This document shows positions 1 to 8,118 of a stretch of 64,000 nucleotides of DNA, one piece after another. The position numbers were made by a program, and so were the translations under genes. Each line of letters opens with the position of its first letter. The first letter of the stretch is position 1. The notes beneath the pieces are model-generated. The model was not told the DNA's origin. It did not search any database and saw only the letters and a list, made by a program, of their open reading frames with translations. Source of the DNA: Cyclobacteriaceae bacterium (lineage in GTDB: Bacteria > Bacteroidota > Bacteroidia > Cytophagales > Cyclobacteriaceae); the NCBI GenBank assembly GCA_028285685.1, contig JANQOR010000021.1, positions 1-64,000 on the forward strand. The letters are read 5' to 3'.

Positions 1-56
1 AGTAATAGTATAAGGATGGTAAAGGCTATGATAGAAATTACGACGATTGAGGACAT
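1..56 (-). CDS. N-terminus of an unidentified membrane-anchored protein (partial)
   Basis: An ATG on the minus strand at 56-54 opens a frame that leaves the window at base 1 after 18 codons. The visible peptide (MSSIVVISIIAFTILILL) is almost wholly hydrophobic, so it is either a first membrane helix or an uncleaved signal anchor. A TAnnTTTG box lies about 36 bases upstream, which supports a real start. An NqrF-like or other N-anchored respiratory subunit would fit such a start, but nothing in 18 residues can prove a family. Confidence 0.4.
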   Translation of the reverse strand, partial: MSSIVVISIIAFTILILL

Positions 57-91
57 TGACCTATAATCTTATTTTCGCGGAAAATTTTGAG

Positions 92-99
92 CAAATATA
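92..99 (-). promoter_or_regulatory. Candidate Bacteroidota -7 promoter box
   Basis: Read on the minus strand the bases are TATATTTG, an exact match to the Bacteroidota -7 consensus TAnnTTTG. It stands 35 bases before the ATG at 56. I do not see a clear -33 TTG element, so this is a partial promoter match. Confidence 0.4.
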
Positions 100-409
100 G
101 CAGAATCAGGAGTTGATAAATCGTTTCAGAATATCTTTTTGGACCAAAATCAGCTAAATTCTCTATTCAATAAAATTTCTAGTTATAACAGTTCGCCCTC
201 CCAATTTGTTAATTTCTTTTACGAAAATTACCGAGTCTCTAGGTAGATATTTAAATCGGACATTTATCCCATTTTCGATATACATGATCGAAGATGATAT
301 CTTAGATGTTGACTTAGGTGCTCGACAAGGCAATCCGACCAAGTTGAAAGTTGCCGTCGTGTTTTTCAAAACATCATCGCCAATCCACAGAAATTGATGA
401 GACAGCTAG
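100..409. other. Intergenic stretch with no recognisable gene
   Basis: Two short overlapping frames on opposite strands (minus 163-369 and plus 206-397) exist here. Neither encodes anything I recognise, neither has a clear promoter, and both are near the chance length for AT-rich DNA. The stretch is the 3' flank of accD and the 5' flank of the gene leaving the window. Confidence 0.5.
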
Positions 410-1249
410 TTAGTCAATCATCTTTAGAAGTGATGTAAGCTTAGATTTTAACTGTCTCCGATCGACGATAAAATCGAGAAAGCCATGATCCAAGACAAAC
501 TCCGAGCTCTGAAATCCTTTAGGTAGATCTTTACCAATCGTCTCCCGAATTACACGCGGACCCGCAAATCCAATCAATGCTCCAGGCTCGGCGATGTTAA
601 AGTCTCCTAACATAGCGTAAGAGGCAGTGACCCCACCAGTGGTCGGATCAGTAAGAAGAGATATATAGGGAATCTTCTTCTCTGAAAGGAGGGCCAGCTT
701 AGCTGATGTCTTCGCCATCTGCATGAGTGAGAATCCAGCCTCCATCATTCGAGCCCCGCCCGACTTAGAGATCATTAAAAAAGGAGTATTATTCTTAATT
801 GAATGGTCGATTGCTCTGGCAATTTTCTCACCTACAACCGATCCCATCGAGCCACCAATAAAGCCAAAGTCCATGCAAGCTATGGTAATCTCAATTCCAT
901 TCATTTTACCATGTGCACTTCGGACTGCATCCTTCAAGGATGTTTTCTTCTGAGTGGCAGCAATTCGATCCGGATATTTCTTAGTGTCTACAAATTTCAA
1001 AGGATCTCCAGAGGTTAGATCTTCATCCAACTCAGTGAAGTTATTGTCATCAAACAGAATTTCGAAATACTCCTTCGAGCCAATTCGAACATGATAATCA
1101 TCTTCCGGACACACATATGAATTGTTTTTCAACTCCCTCATATGAATGATATTCCCCTTCGGTGTTTTGTACCAAAGCCCGTCTGGTGCTTCTTTCTTGT
1201 CTTCTGTCTTTGTTAATATTCCCTTGTCTTGTCGGTTGAACCAGGCCAT
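410..1249 (-). CDS. accD: Acetyl-CoA carboxylase carboxyltransferase subunit beta
   Basis: AccD pairs with AccA to form the carboxyltransferase that moves CO2 from carboxybiotin to acetyl-CoA, giving malonyl-CoA for fatty acid synthesis in the cytoplasm. The 279-residue chain is a normal length. The crotonase-fold core is clear: [11 protein letters not shown], the SGGARM oxyanion-type motif near residue 163, and LTDPTTGGV followed by GFAGPRVI. The N-terminal zinc ribbon is degenerate: where E. coli has four cysteines this protein has Thr29, Gly32, Cys47 and Asp50. I believe other Bacteroidota AccD proteins share this loss. accA is not in the window. The ATG at 1249 fits the family start MAWF. 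Confidence 0.95.
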   Translation of the reverse strand: MAWFNRQDKGILTKTEDKKEAPDGLWYKTPKGNIIHMRELKNNSYVCPEDDYHVRIGSKEYFEILFDDNNFTELDEDLTSGDPLKFVDTKKYPDRIAATQKKTSLKDAVRSAHGKMNGIEITIACMDFGFIGGSMGSVVGEKIARAIDHSIKNNTPFLMISKSGGARMMEAGFSLMQMAKTSAKLALLSEKKIPYISLLTDPTTGGVTASYAMLGDFNIAEPGALIGFAGPRVIRETIGKDLPKGFQSSEFVLDHGFLDFIVDRRQLKSKLTSLLKMID

Positions 1250-1489
1250 AGGTTAATTTTTGAGATCACAAAGCTAATCCTAAAAATTCGGGATTATCAG
1301 CGAATTTGTTAGCAGTCGTATGTTTTTAAAAAATTTTATCAGTTTGAGTCAAAAAGTCCAAATAAACTAGCTGGTAGTCAATCAGAATATCTCTTTTTCA
1401 AAAAAATCAATGGTCTTTGGGGGTATGTCATTTCTTTCTTTACATACATATAATTCAAATAAATATTAAAATCGTCATATTGAATTAAG

Positions 1490-1597
1490 ATGAATTACGT
1501 TAAGGAAATAAAGAAATTAAAATCAAGGCTTATCAGATGGGAAGTTTTGATCCTTATGACGATTTCCATAATTGAGGTGATCCGTACCTCATATTAG
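1490..1597 (+). CDS. Possible 35-residue small protein gene in a terminated plus-strand transcript
   Basis: The 1250-1632 gap holds no long gene, but a strong plus-strand terminator at 1610-1639 implies that something is transcribed rightwards. The only candidate with a small-protein character is this frame: a lysine-rich start (MNYVKEIKKLKSRLIRW) followed by a hydrophobic run (VLILMTISIIEVI), as in short membrane peptides. An overlapping frame at 1537 would give the 12-mer MGSFDPYDDFHN. The transcript could also be a non-coding RNA. No clear TAnnTTTG box was found upstream; 1250-1489 is AT-rich and otherwise empty. Confidence 0.25.
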   Translation: MNYVKEIKKLKSRLIRWEVLILMTISIIEVIRTSY

Positions 1598-1609
1598 GTT
1601 AGGTTGGTG

Positions 1610-1639
1610 GAAGGGCTCGAAAGAGCCCTTCTTTATTTT
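1610..1639 (+). terminator. Intrinsic terminator reading rightwards
   Basis: GAAGGGCTC (1610-1618), loop GAAA, and GAGCCCTTC (1623-1631) form a perfect 9-bp stem followed by TTTATTTT. On the minus strand the hairpin is not followed by a T run, so it serves a plus-strand transcript. The T run reaches into the end of the minus-strand DUF4834 gene. Confidence 0.75.
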
Positions 1640-1869
1640 ACTTCTTCGAAATCAACATAATCGCCGCCTTCGTAATCTTTCTTTCTGCCAGACTTTTCGC
1701 GAGGAATCCGATCAACATTTAAATTACTATTGGGAGCCCTTCGTTGTCTGTATTGAGTTGAGTTGAACTGTCCTCTGTCAAAACCTCCAAGCATAAACCT
1801 AAACAGGAAGGCCGCTATTCGATAAAATAGGTAAATGACAAGGATCGTTATGAGGAGAAATTTCAGCAC
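1633..1869 (-). CDS. DUF4834 family small membrane protein
   Basis: The 78-residue product has one N-terminal membrane helix (about residues 3-29, MLKFLLITILVIYLFYRI onwards), then a basic, asparagine-rich stretch and an acidic tail (YVDFEEVK). This pattern is that of DUF4834, a small Bacteroidota family of unknown function. The gene begins 11 bases after carB ends, so it is probably cotranscribed with carB. Nothing suggests a catalytic role. Confidence 0.7.
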   Translation of the reverse strand: MLKFLLITILVIYLFYRIAAFLFRFMLGGFDRGQFNSTQYRQRRAPNSNLNVDRIPREKSGRKKDYEGGDYVDFEEVK

Positions 1870-1880
1870 ACTTATTAAAC

Positions 1881-4697
1881 CTATTTACTAAGGTACAAGT
1901 TTCGCTCCGAGTAGACTTCCATGAAATAATCATCCATCAGGTCATCAATGAAGTAGATAGCTTCTCCCGTAGATTTCATTTCAGGTCCCAGCTCTTTGTT
2001 TACATTCGGAAATTTGTGAAATGAAAAAACAGGTTCTTTGATTGCGTATCCTTTTTTGTATGGCTTGAAATCAAAATCAGTCACCTTCTTTTCCCCCAGC
2101 ATCACCTTGGTAGCCCAATTAACATAGGGTTCTCGGTAGGCTTTGCAGATAAACGGGACAGTTCGGGATGCTCTCGGATTGGCTTCTATGATATAGACTT
2201 TATCATTTTTAATGGCAAACTGAATATTGATTAATCCAACGGTTTTCAATGCTATAGCTATGCGTTCTGTGTATTCTTCAATCTGACGAATGACGAAATC
2301 TCCAAGGTTGAATGGCGGTAACACCGCATAGGAATCGCCAGAATGAATTCCTGCTGGTTCGATGTGCTGCATGATGCCGATGATCTTGACCGTTTTGCCA
2401 TCACATATTGCATCTGCTTCCGCCTCGATGGCCCCTTCCAGAAAATGATCCAGCAAAATCTGGCCATCCGGTCTGTCTTTAAGAATATCAATCACATGCT
2501 CCTCAAGCTCCGTTTCGTTGATCACAATTTTCATGCTTTGACCGCCCAAAACATAGCTTGGTCTTACGAGTAGCGGAAAACCAATTTCTTTAGACAACTC
2601 AACCGCCTCGTCTGCGCTTTCGATTGTTCCGTACTGAGGATATGGTATTTTTTGCTCTTTCAACAAATCAGAGAAGTGCCCTCTTGCCTCTGCTAGGTCT
2701 AAAGCCTCAAAACTTGTTCCCACTATTTTTATTCCATATCTATCAAGTTTTTCAGCAAGCTTCAATGCAGTTTGACCACCTAGCTGCACGATTACTCCCT
2801 CTGGGTTCTCATGCAGTATAATGTCATAGATATGCTCCCAAAAAACCGGTTCAAAGTATAATTTGTCTGCGACATCAAAATCGGTTGAAACCGTTTCCGG
2901 ATTGCAATTGATCATGATCGTTTCATAACCACATTCCTTGGCAGCAAGAACTCCATGTACACACGAATAGTCAAATTCGATTCCTTGACCAATACGGTTC
3001 GGTCCAGATCCAAGAACAATTATCTTCTTGTTGTCAGAAACAGTTGATTCGTTTTCATCTTCGAAGGTAGAGTAGTAGTAAGGTGTTTGAGCTTCAAATT
3101 CAGCAGCACAAGTATCAACAAGCTTATAAACTCGCTTAATTCCCAGGTCATTTCTTTTCTTATATACCTCGCTTTCAAGGCAACCTAACAGATGGGCAAT
3201 CTGCCGGTCAGCGTAACCCTTATGCTTTGCCTGCAGAAGAAGCTCCTTCGGAATGTCATCAACAGAGAATTCCTCGATCTCTTTTTCAAGTGCAATGAGT
3301 TCCTCAATCTGATTTAAGAACCAAGGATCAATTTTGGTGAGGTTATGAATGGTTTTAAATGATACCCCTAATTTGAAAGCATCGTATATGTGGAAAAGCC
3401 TGTTCCAACTCGGATTTGCCAAGCTATATTGAATGGCTTCAAGATTCTTCAATTCTCTTCCATCGGCGCCTAGACCATTTCTTTTGATTTCAAGTGATTG
3501 GCAGGCCTTTTGAAGTGCCTCTTGAAAAGTCCTACCAATCCCCATCACCTCGCCCACCGACTTCATCTGTAGTCCTAGTTTGCGATCAGAGCCTTTGAAC
3601 TTGTCGAAGTTCCATCGTGGTATCTTAACGATAACATAATCCAACGCCGGCTCAAAAAATGCCGAAGTGGTTCCGGTAATTTGATTGGGTAGTTCATCCA
3701 GGTTGTAGCCAATAGCCAGTTTTGCCGCTACCTTAGCTATGGGATAGCCCGTGGCTTTTGAGGCAAGTGCGGACGATCTTGAGACCCGTGGGTTAATTTC
3801 AATGCCGATAATTTCTTCCGTATCAGGGTGCACGGAAAATTGCACGTTGCAGCCTCCTGCAAAATGTCCAATCCCATTCATCATTTTCTTGGCCATGTCC
3901 CGCATTCTCTGATAAACTGTATCTGAGAGTGTCATGGCGGGTGCCACAGTAATAGAATCTCCGGTATGAACTCCCATCGGATCGAAATTCTCGATAGAGC
4001 ATATAATTATGATATTTCCCAGATTGTCTCTAAGGAGTTCAAGCTCGTATTCCTTCCATCCCAAAATACTTTGTTCCACCAGCACCTCATGAATTGGTGA
4101 GGCTTGCAAGCCCGCATTAAGCGCATTGTCGAAATCTGCCGCTTCATTCACAAACCCACCACCATAGCCACCTAATGTATAGGAGGGCCGGATAACCAAA
4201 GGGAATCCAATCTCTTGAGCAATCTCTTTGCCCTTCAAAAAAGAAGTGGCAGTTTCTCCCCTACAAACACCTATATCCAATTCCTTCATTTTGAGACGAA
4301 ACTTCTCCCTATCTTCAGTAGTCTCAATTGCCTCCACGTTCACCCCAATCATCTTCACATCATACTTTTCCCAAATGCCAGCTTTTTCACAGTCAATCGC
4401 CAGATTCAATGCTGTTTGACCTCCCATCGTTGGAAGAACTGTATCGATTTGTGGATGCTCCTCAAGGATCTCACGGATAGATTGCTTGGTAAGTGGTTTT
4501 AGATAGATATTATCTGCGGTGACCGGATCGGTCATTATTGTTGCAGGATTAGAATTGATCAGGGTGACTTCAATTCCTTCTTCTCTTAGAGACCGTGACG
4601 CTTGGGAACCTGAATAGTCAAACTCGCAAGCTTGTCCTATGATGATCGGTCCGCTCCCTATAATTAAAACTGATTTTATTTCTGGATTTTTCGGCAT
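1881..4697 (-). CDS. carB: Carbamoyl-phosphate synthase large subunit, short form without the allosteric domain
   Basis: CarB makes carbamoyl phosphate from bicarbonate, ATP and ammonia delivered by CarA, for arginine and pyrimidine synthesis. The two synthetase halves are present: the first begins with SVLIIGSGPIIIGQACEFD, and the second with KKIIVLGSGPNRIGQGIEFD near residue 545. Each is followed by an ATP-grasp fold with ENFDPMGVHTGDS and EPAGIHSGDS. The protein ends soon after EMKSTGEAIYFIDD, at 938 residues from the chosen start, against about 1070 in E. coli. The missing part is the MGS-like domain that binds UMP and ornithine. The start is set at 4697 (MPKNPEIK) rather than an in-frame ATG 27 bases upstream, because family members start there. 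carA is not in the window. Confidence 0.95.
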   Translation of the reverse strand: MPKNPEIKSVLIIGSGPIIIGQACEFDYSGSQASRSLREEGIEVTLINSNPATIMTDPVTADNIYLKPLTKQSIREILEEHPQIDTVLPTMGGQTALNLAIDCEKAGIWEKYDVKMIGVNVEAIETTEDREKFRLKMKELDIGVCRGETATSFLKGKEIAQEIGFPLVIRPSYTLGGYGGGFVNEAADFDNALNAGLQASPIHEVLVEQSILGWKEYELELLRDNLGNIIIICSIENFDPMGVHTGDSITVAPAMTLSDTVYQRMRDMAKKMMNGIGHFAGGCNVQFSVHPDTEEIIGIEINPRVSRSSALASKATGYPIAKVAAKLAIGYNLDELPNQITGTTSAFFEPALDYVIVKIPRWNFDKFKGSDRKLGLQMKSVGEVMGIGRTFQEALQKACQSLEIKRNGLGADGRELKNLEAIQYSLANPSWNRLFHIYDAFKLGVSFKTIHNLTKIDPWFLNQIEELIALEKEIEEFSVDDIPKELLLQAKHKGYADRQIAHLLGCLESEVYKKRNDLGIKRVYKLVDTCAAEFEAQTPYYYSTFEDENESTVSDNKKIIVLGSGPNRIGQGIEFDYSCVHGVLAAKECGYETIMINCNPETVSTDFDVADKLYFEPVFWEHIYDIILHENPEGVIVQLGGQTALKLAEKLDRYGIKIVGTSFEALDLAEARGHFSDLLKEQKIPYPQYGTIESADEAVELSKEIGFPLLVRPSYVLGGQSMKIVINETELEEHVIDILKDRPDGQILLDHFLEGAIEAEADAICDGKTVKIIGIMQHIEPAGIHSGDSYAVLPPFNLGDFVIRQIEEYTERIAIALKTVGLINIQFAIKNDKVYIIEANPRASRTVPFICKAYREPYVNWATKVMLGEKKVTDFDFKPYKKGYAIKEPVFSFHKFPNVNKELGPEMKSTGEAIYFIDDLMDDYFMEVYSERNLYLSK

Positions 4698-4862
4698 GAG
4701 GTGTGTTTTAGACGACCTAAGCAAGTCAGGTTAAAACAAATTCTGGCAAAACTAACATGGATGACTGAGATTCGCCCCCTGTTGGAAAGCAAGTTTCAAA
4801 CTAACTATCGTTTATTTCTGTTTAGGTACTGTCAAAACACAAATCAATTATTTTAGCACCGC

Positions 4863-5951
4863 ATGAATATCCAGATACCAGATCATATTTCAGCTATAAA
4901 AAAATACCAGCCTGGGAAAACTATTCCGCAGTTGCAGGAGGAGTTTGGATGGGCAAAAGTTGCTATCCTATGGAACAATGAGAACACGCTTGGGTATTCT
5001 TCCAAGTCAAAAGAGGCTGTTCTCAAAGCGTATGAACAGATCAACTACTATCCGGATCCCATAAGTATTGATCTAAGAGAAAAGCTCGCCAAAAAACTAG
5101 GAAGACCCAAAGATCAGATCATCCTCGGGAATGGATCAGAATCAGTATTGATGTTGGCAATTAGAGCGCTTTGTTCAGGCGATGATGAATTTCTTACATC
5201 TGGTGGAAGTTTCGTTATCATCTATAACTGGGCAAGGATAAACAATGTGCGATGTGTCTCAATGCCACTGACAGAGAGTTATGGGTTTGATCTTGATGCG
5301 ATCAAGAGCAGGATCAATCGAAACACAAAAATCATCTACCTGGCAAACGTCAACAACCCTACGGGTACAATGATCTCAAAGGCGGAGCTTGAGGATTTTA
5401 TGCAAAATGTTCCTGATCACATTCTTGTTATTGTAGATGAAGCTTACTTTGAATTTTCCCATTCACTTCATGAGGACTTCCCGAATTCATTGGAAATGGA
5501 TTACGATAACTTGCTGACGCTGCGAACATTCAGCAAGGCTTATGGTATTGCCGGAGTACGACTTGGATTTGCAGTTGGCCATGAAAAGGTGATCGAGTCT
5601 ATGTCAAAGACGAAGTTGACTTTTGAACCTACCGCACTTGCACAGGCCGCAGGACTTGGAGCGCTTGACGATACTGATTTTCTCAGCAAGACTATCGAGA
5701 ATAATATAGAGGGGTTAAAGTACTTCACAAGTGAATTCTCAAGAATCGGTGTCCAGTTTGTTCCGTCATTTGGAAATTTCGCTATGACCGTCTGGAAGGA
5801 TCAGAATGAGGTAGAGCGTGTATTTAATGACCTCATGAAAAAAGGAGTTCTAGTACGTCCATTGGCGGGGTCCTTAGAGCATTGTATCAGAATTTCAGTA
5901 GGCCGACCCGAGGAAAATGAACACCTTGTCCATTCGCTAGAGAACCTCTAG
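4863..5951 (+). CDS. HisC-like class I/II PLP aminotransferase (stand-alone)
   Basis: A 362-residue fold-type I aminotransferase of the histidinol-phosphate/aromatic group. Visible motifs are GNGSESVLM, NVNNPTGTM, VIVDEAYFEF and TFSKAYGIAGVRLG, whose Lys is the PLP Schiff-base residue; the tail CIRISVGRPEENEHLV is typical of HisC. The his operon at 52-59 kb carries its own HisC domain, so this copy may serve another amino acid, for example aromatic transamination, or be a second HisC. It stands alone, divergent from carB across 165 bases, and converges on the PD40 gene. Aminotransferase activity is near certain; the substrate is not. Confidence 0.8.
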   Translation: MNIQIPDHISAIKKYQPGKTIPQLQEEFGWAKVAILWNNENTLGYSSKSKEAVLKAYEQINYYPDPISIDLREKLAKKLGRPKDQIILGNGSESVLMLAIRALCSGDDEFLTSGGSFVIIYNWARINNVRCVSMPLTESYGFDLDAIKSRINRNTKIIYLANVNNPTGTMISKAELEDFMQNVPDHILVIVDEAYFEFSHSLHEDFPNSLEMDYDNLLTLRTFSKAYGIAGVRLGFAVGHEKVIESMSKTKLTFEPTALAQAAGLGALDDTDFLSKTIENNIEGLKYFTSEFSRIGVQFVPSFGNFAMTVWKDQNEVERVFNDLMKKGVLVRPLAGSLEHCIRISVGRPEENEHLVHSLENL

Positions 5952-5957
5952 GTTTCG

Positions 5958-6884
5958 TTATCGGTTCGTCCAATATGGACAAAAATCTGAATCTGAATTT
6001 TCAGTAATCTGCTCAAGACCGGTTCCGTCTGAATTAACAATAAATAATTCGAGGTCTGATCCCGACATTGTATTAAAAACTATTTGTCGTCCATCCGGTG
6101 ACCAGGAAGTTTGATATGACCAGAGTCCACTACTGTGAAAACCACCGTAGTCAATCTTCGATTTTAGTTGGGGTGTGAGGTCTGCTAAGTTGCGGCCGTC
6201 ATAATCCATTGTATATAAATGGATTGAACCACTCCTATTGGATAGAAAAGCAATCTTGCTGTTCAATCTTGAGGTAGATGGCGCAAAATCAACTGAGAAA
6301 TGATTGGTCAGGTTTTTTATTTCACTTCCTTCAACTGATTTCAGGAGAAGCTCGTAATTGCCACTTCTGTTAGAAACAAAAACAATCCTGGTATCATCAT
6401 TTGTCCAAGAAGGCATCTGATCGTCACTCTTTGAATCGGTGAGCTGAACTACATTTTTACCAGATTCATCAGCGATAAATACTTCCGTGTCACTATTTCC
6501 CCAATTGTATTCCTCGTAGACGACTCGTGTTCCATCATGCGACCAGGAGGCATTGTACTCGTAATTGCGCCTTTTAGTGAACTTTCGAAAATTTCTGAGG
6601 CCTTTGTCGGCCAGGTCCGCAATTCCCAATTTCCAGCCACCAAACTTGTAAGTATTGACAATTATCTTGCCTTGAGGGGAAACGGAAACACTGTATTCTC
6701 CCCTCCTCCTCACTGTTCCCTTGTGCAGCAGTGAAGTTTGCTTTGTCTTCAAGTCGTACACCATTAGATCGGGTGTCTCTCCTGTATTGAGTTGACCAGG
6801 ACTTCTTGAAAATATTATCCGAGACTGAGATTTAGCCCCTAAACTGATCATTAGCAATGGAAGAATCCACTTCAGTGTTTTCAT
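5958..6884 (-). CDS. Exported PD40/TolB-like beta-propeller protein
   Basis: Residues 1-19 form a signal peptide ending GAKSQ. The rest consists of propeller blades with the PD40 signature, for example ASWSHDGTRVVYEE, PSWTNDDTRIVFVSNRSGNYEL, KIAFLSNRSGSIHLY and TSWSPDGRQIVFNT, with an acidic D-G turn in each blade. This is the C-terminal TolB propeller fold, usually a binding platform in the periplasm. It is not TolB itself: there is no N-terminal TolB domain and no pal or tolA nearby. Its partner is unknown. The stop lies 6 bases from that of the convergent aminotransferase gene. Confidence 0.7.
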   Translation of the reverse strand: MKTLKWILPLLMISLGAKSQSRIIFSRSPGQLNTGETPDLMVYDLKTKQTSLLHKGTVRRRGEYSVSVSPQGKIIVNTYKFGGWKLGIADLADKGLRNFRKFTKRRNYEYNASWSHDGTRVVYEEYNWGNSDTEVFIADESGKNVVQLTDSKSDDQMPSWTNDDTRIVFVSNRSGNYELLLKSVEGSEIKNLTNHFSVDFAPSTSRLNSKIAFLSNRSGSIHLYTMDYDGRNLADLTPQLKSKIDYGGFHSSGLWSYQTSWSPDGRQIVFNTMSGSDLELFIVNSDGTGLEQITENSDSDFCPYWTNR

Positions 6885-6907
6885 AGGTGTCGAAAAAATA
6901 GAGAAAG

Positions 6908-6937
6908 AAAAGCCGCCGGAAACATACGACGGCTTTT
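6908..6937 (-). terminator. Intrinsic terminator of the DUF2911 gene
   Basis: AAAGCCG (6909-6915) pairs with CGGCTTT (6930-6936), with an inner CG pair. On the minus strand the stem is followed by TTTTCTTTCTC. It separates the DUF2911 gene from the PD40 gene. Confidence 0.65.
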
Positions 6938-6955
6938 GATTATCACCAGCAGTTA

Positions 6956-8017
6956 TTATTTGCCTTTTTCAATTTTTTCTATCACTCCATCCAAATATGC
7001 GTATTGGTTTTCGGGAGCCAGTTCCTTAGCCTTTTTATAGTACTTCAAGGCCAGCTTCTTGTTCCCATCTTGCAGATAGGCCTCTCCGAGGCTGTCAGTA
7101 AACCCCCAGATAAACTGGTGATCTTCGTTTTTCTCAATGTTCAAGCTAAACACTTCAATCGCTTTTTTGGTATCGCCAAGTGCCAGAAGTTGATATCCGT
7201 ATCCATTCAACTGAAATGCATTGGCCATTGGAATAGCCTCATCCATTAGTTTTTTACCATCTTCCACTTTTCCTTGCTTGGCCAATAATCCGGCTTTCAC
7301 CTGGAGGTTGCTGAAGCCTTTGCTATTCGAAATCGATTGGTCAATCCAAGTCATCGCTTCTTCAAGGTTTACTTCGTTCTGAAGGCAATAGTTGGCCGCT
7401 TGCATTAGTCCTCGCCATCCAAATCCAGCTGGACCCTTTAACTCGGCTCTAGCATTTTCCACTACAATTTGTGGAACATCAAATTCAATCTTGAAGGGAA
7501 TTTCAAGTTTATCCCACCTCAAGACGGCTGTCACATCATTCCCCGATCTATCAATAAAATTGTAGCTCAACCATTCTTGTTGTGGAATGCTCGTGGTCTT
7601 CACGTCTGCCATAACTGCCAATTCATCCTCAGCTGGATACACGGTTCCCCACGATTGAGAATACTTAGAGAGGAGAACCTTGAAATTGTCTTCATCACTT
7701 GGAAGCATAAACAAACCATATGTTCCGGCCCTAACTTCCTGTCCTTCAACTTTCGCATCATGCGTAAATGAGATAGTTGTATTTTCATTCGCACCTGCAC
7801 GCCAGATGCCTCCATATGGAACTTGTCCACCCCAAATCGCTCTTCCCTTCACTCCGGGACTGTGATACGTGATTGTGACATCTGATATACCAACTCTCTG
7901 GGTAACAGAAGCGTATTGGCTTGGTCTTGGAGTGGTGATATTCTGGGCTTGCAGCTGTAACATGGCCATCACCAACCCTAGAATAGTAAGAAAGATTTTT
8001 GTTTTCGAAATTTTCAT
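6956..8017 (-). CDS. Exported DUF2911 protein with C-terminal TPR repeats
   Basis: The 353-residue chain starts with a signal peptide (to about residue 25, LQAQN). A DUF2911 domain follows to about residue 185, with its marker segments ITYHSPGVKGR, YGGIWRAGANENT and EVRAGTYGLFMLP. The C-terminal half holds TPR-like helical pairs, such as AMTWIDQSI and ALKYYKKAKELAPENQYAYL. DUF2911 is common in Bacteroidota envelopes and its function is unknown; the TPR part suggests protein contacts. The gene lies downstream of the LytTR response regulator on the same strand but 101 bases away, and three TTGAG repeats stand in that gap, so it could be a target of that regulator (inference). Confidence 0.75.
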   Translation of the reverse strand: MKISKTKIFLTILGLVMAMLQLQAQNITTPRPSQYASVTQRVGISDVTITYHSPGVKGRAIWGGQVPYGGIWRAGANENTTISFTHDAKVEGQEVRAGTYGLFMLPSDEDNFKVLLSKYSQSWGTVYPAEDELAVMADVKTTSIPQQEWLSYNFIDRSGNDVTAVLRWDKLEIPFKIEFDVPQIVVENARAELKGPAGFGWRGLMQAANYCLQNEVNLEEAMTWIDQSISNSKGFSNLQVKAGLLAKQGKVEDGKKLMDEAIPMANAFQLNGYGYQLLALGDTKKAIEVFSLNIEKNEDHQFIWGFTDSLGEAYLQDGNKKLALKYYKKAKELAPENQYAYLDGVIEKIEKGK

Positions 8018-8118
8018 TAGCCTCTTGTTTTATGTTTTTAAGATTTCGTTGAGAGGCCAAAATTGAGTGAGAGTTGAGCCTTATAAAAAGAACTTGTGAT
8101 CAACAGTTGCTTTTGTGA

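Noticed and set aside
163..397. Two short frames on opposite strands in the first intergenic region
   Set aside because: They overlap each other, resemble no family, and lack a convincing promoter; lengths near chance in AT-rich DNA.
1610..1639. Terminator of the DUF4834-carB operon
   Set aside because: On the minus strand the hairpin is followed by ACCAACC rather than a T run; only the rightward direction has one.
4698..4724. Nine extra N-terminal codons of CarB
   Set aside because: MPKNPEIKSVLIIGSGP is the expected start; the extension is polar and not family-like.
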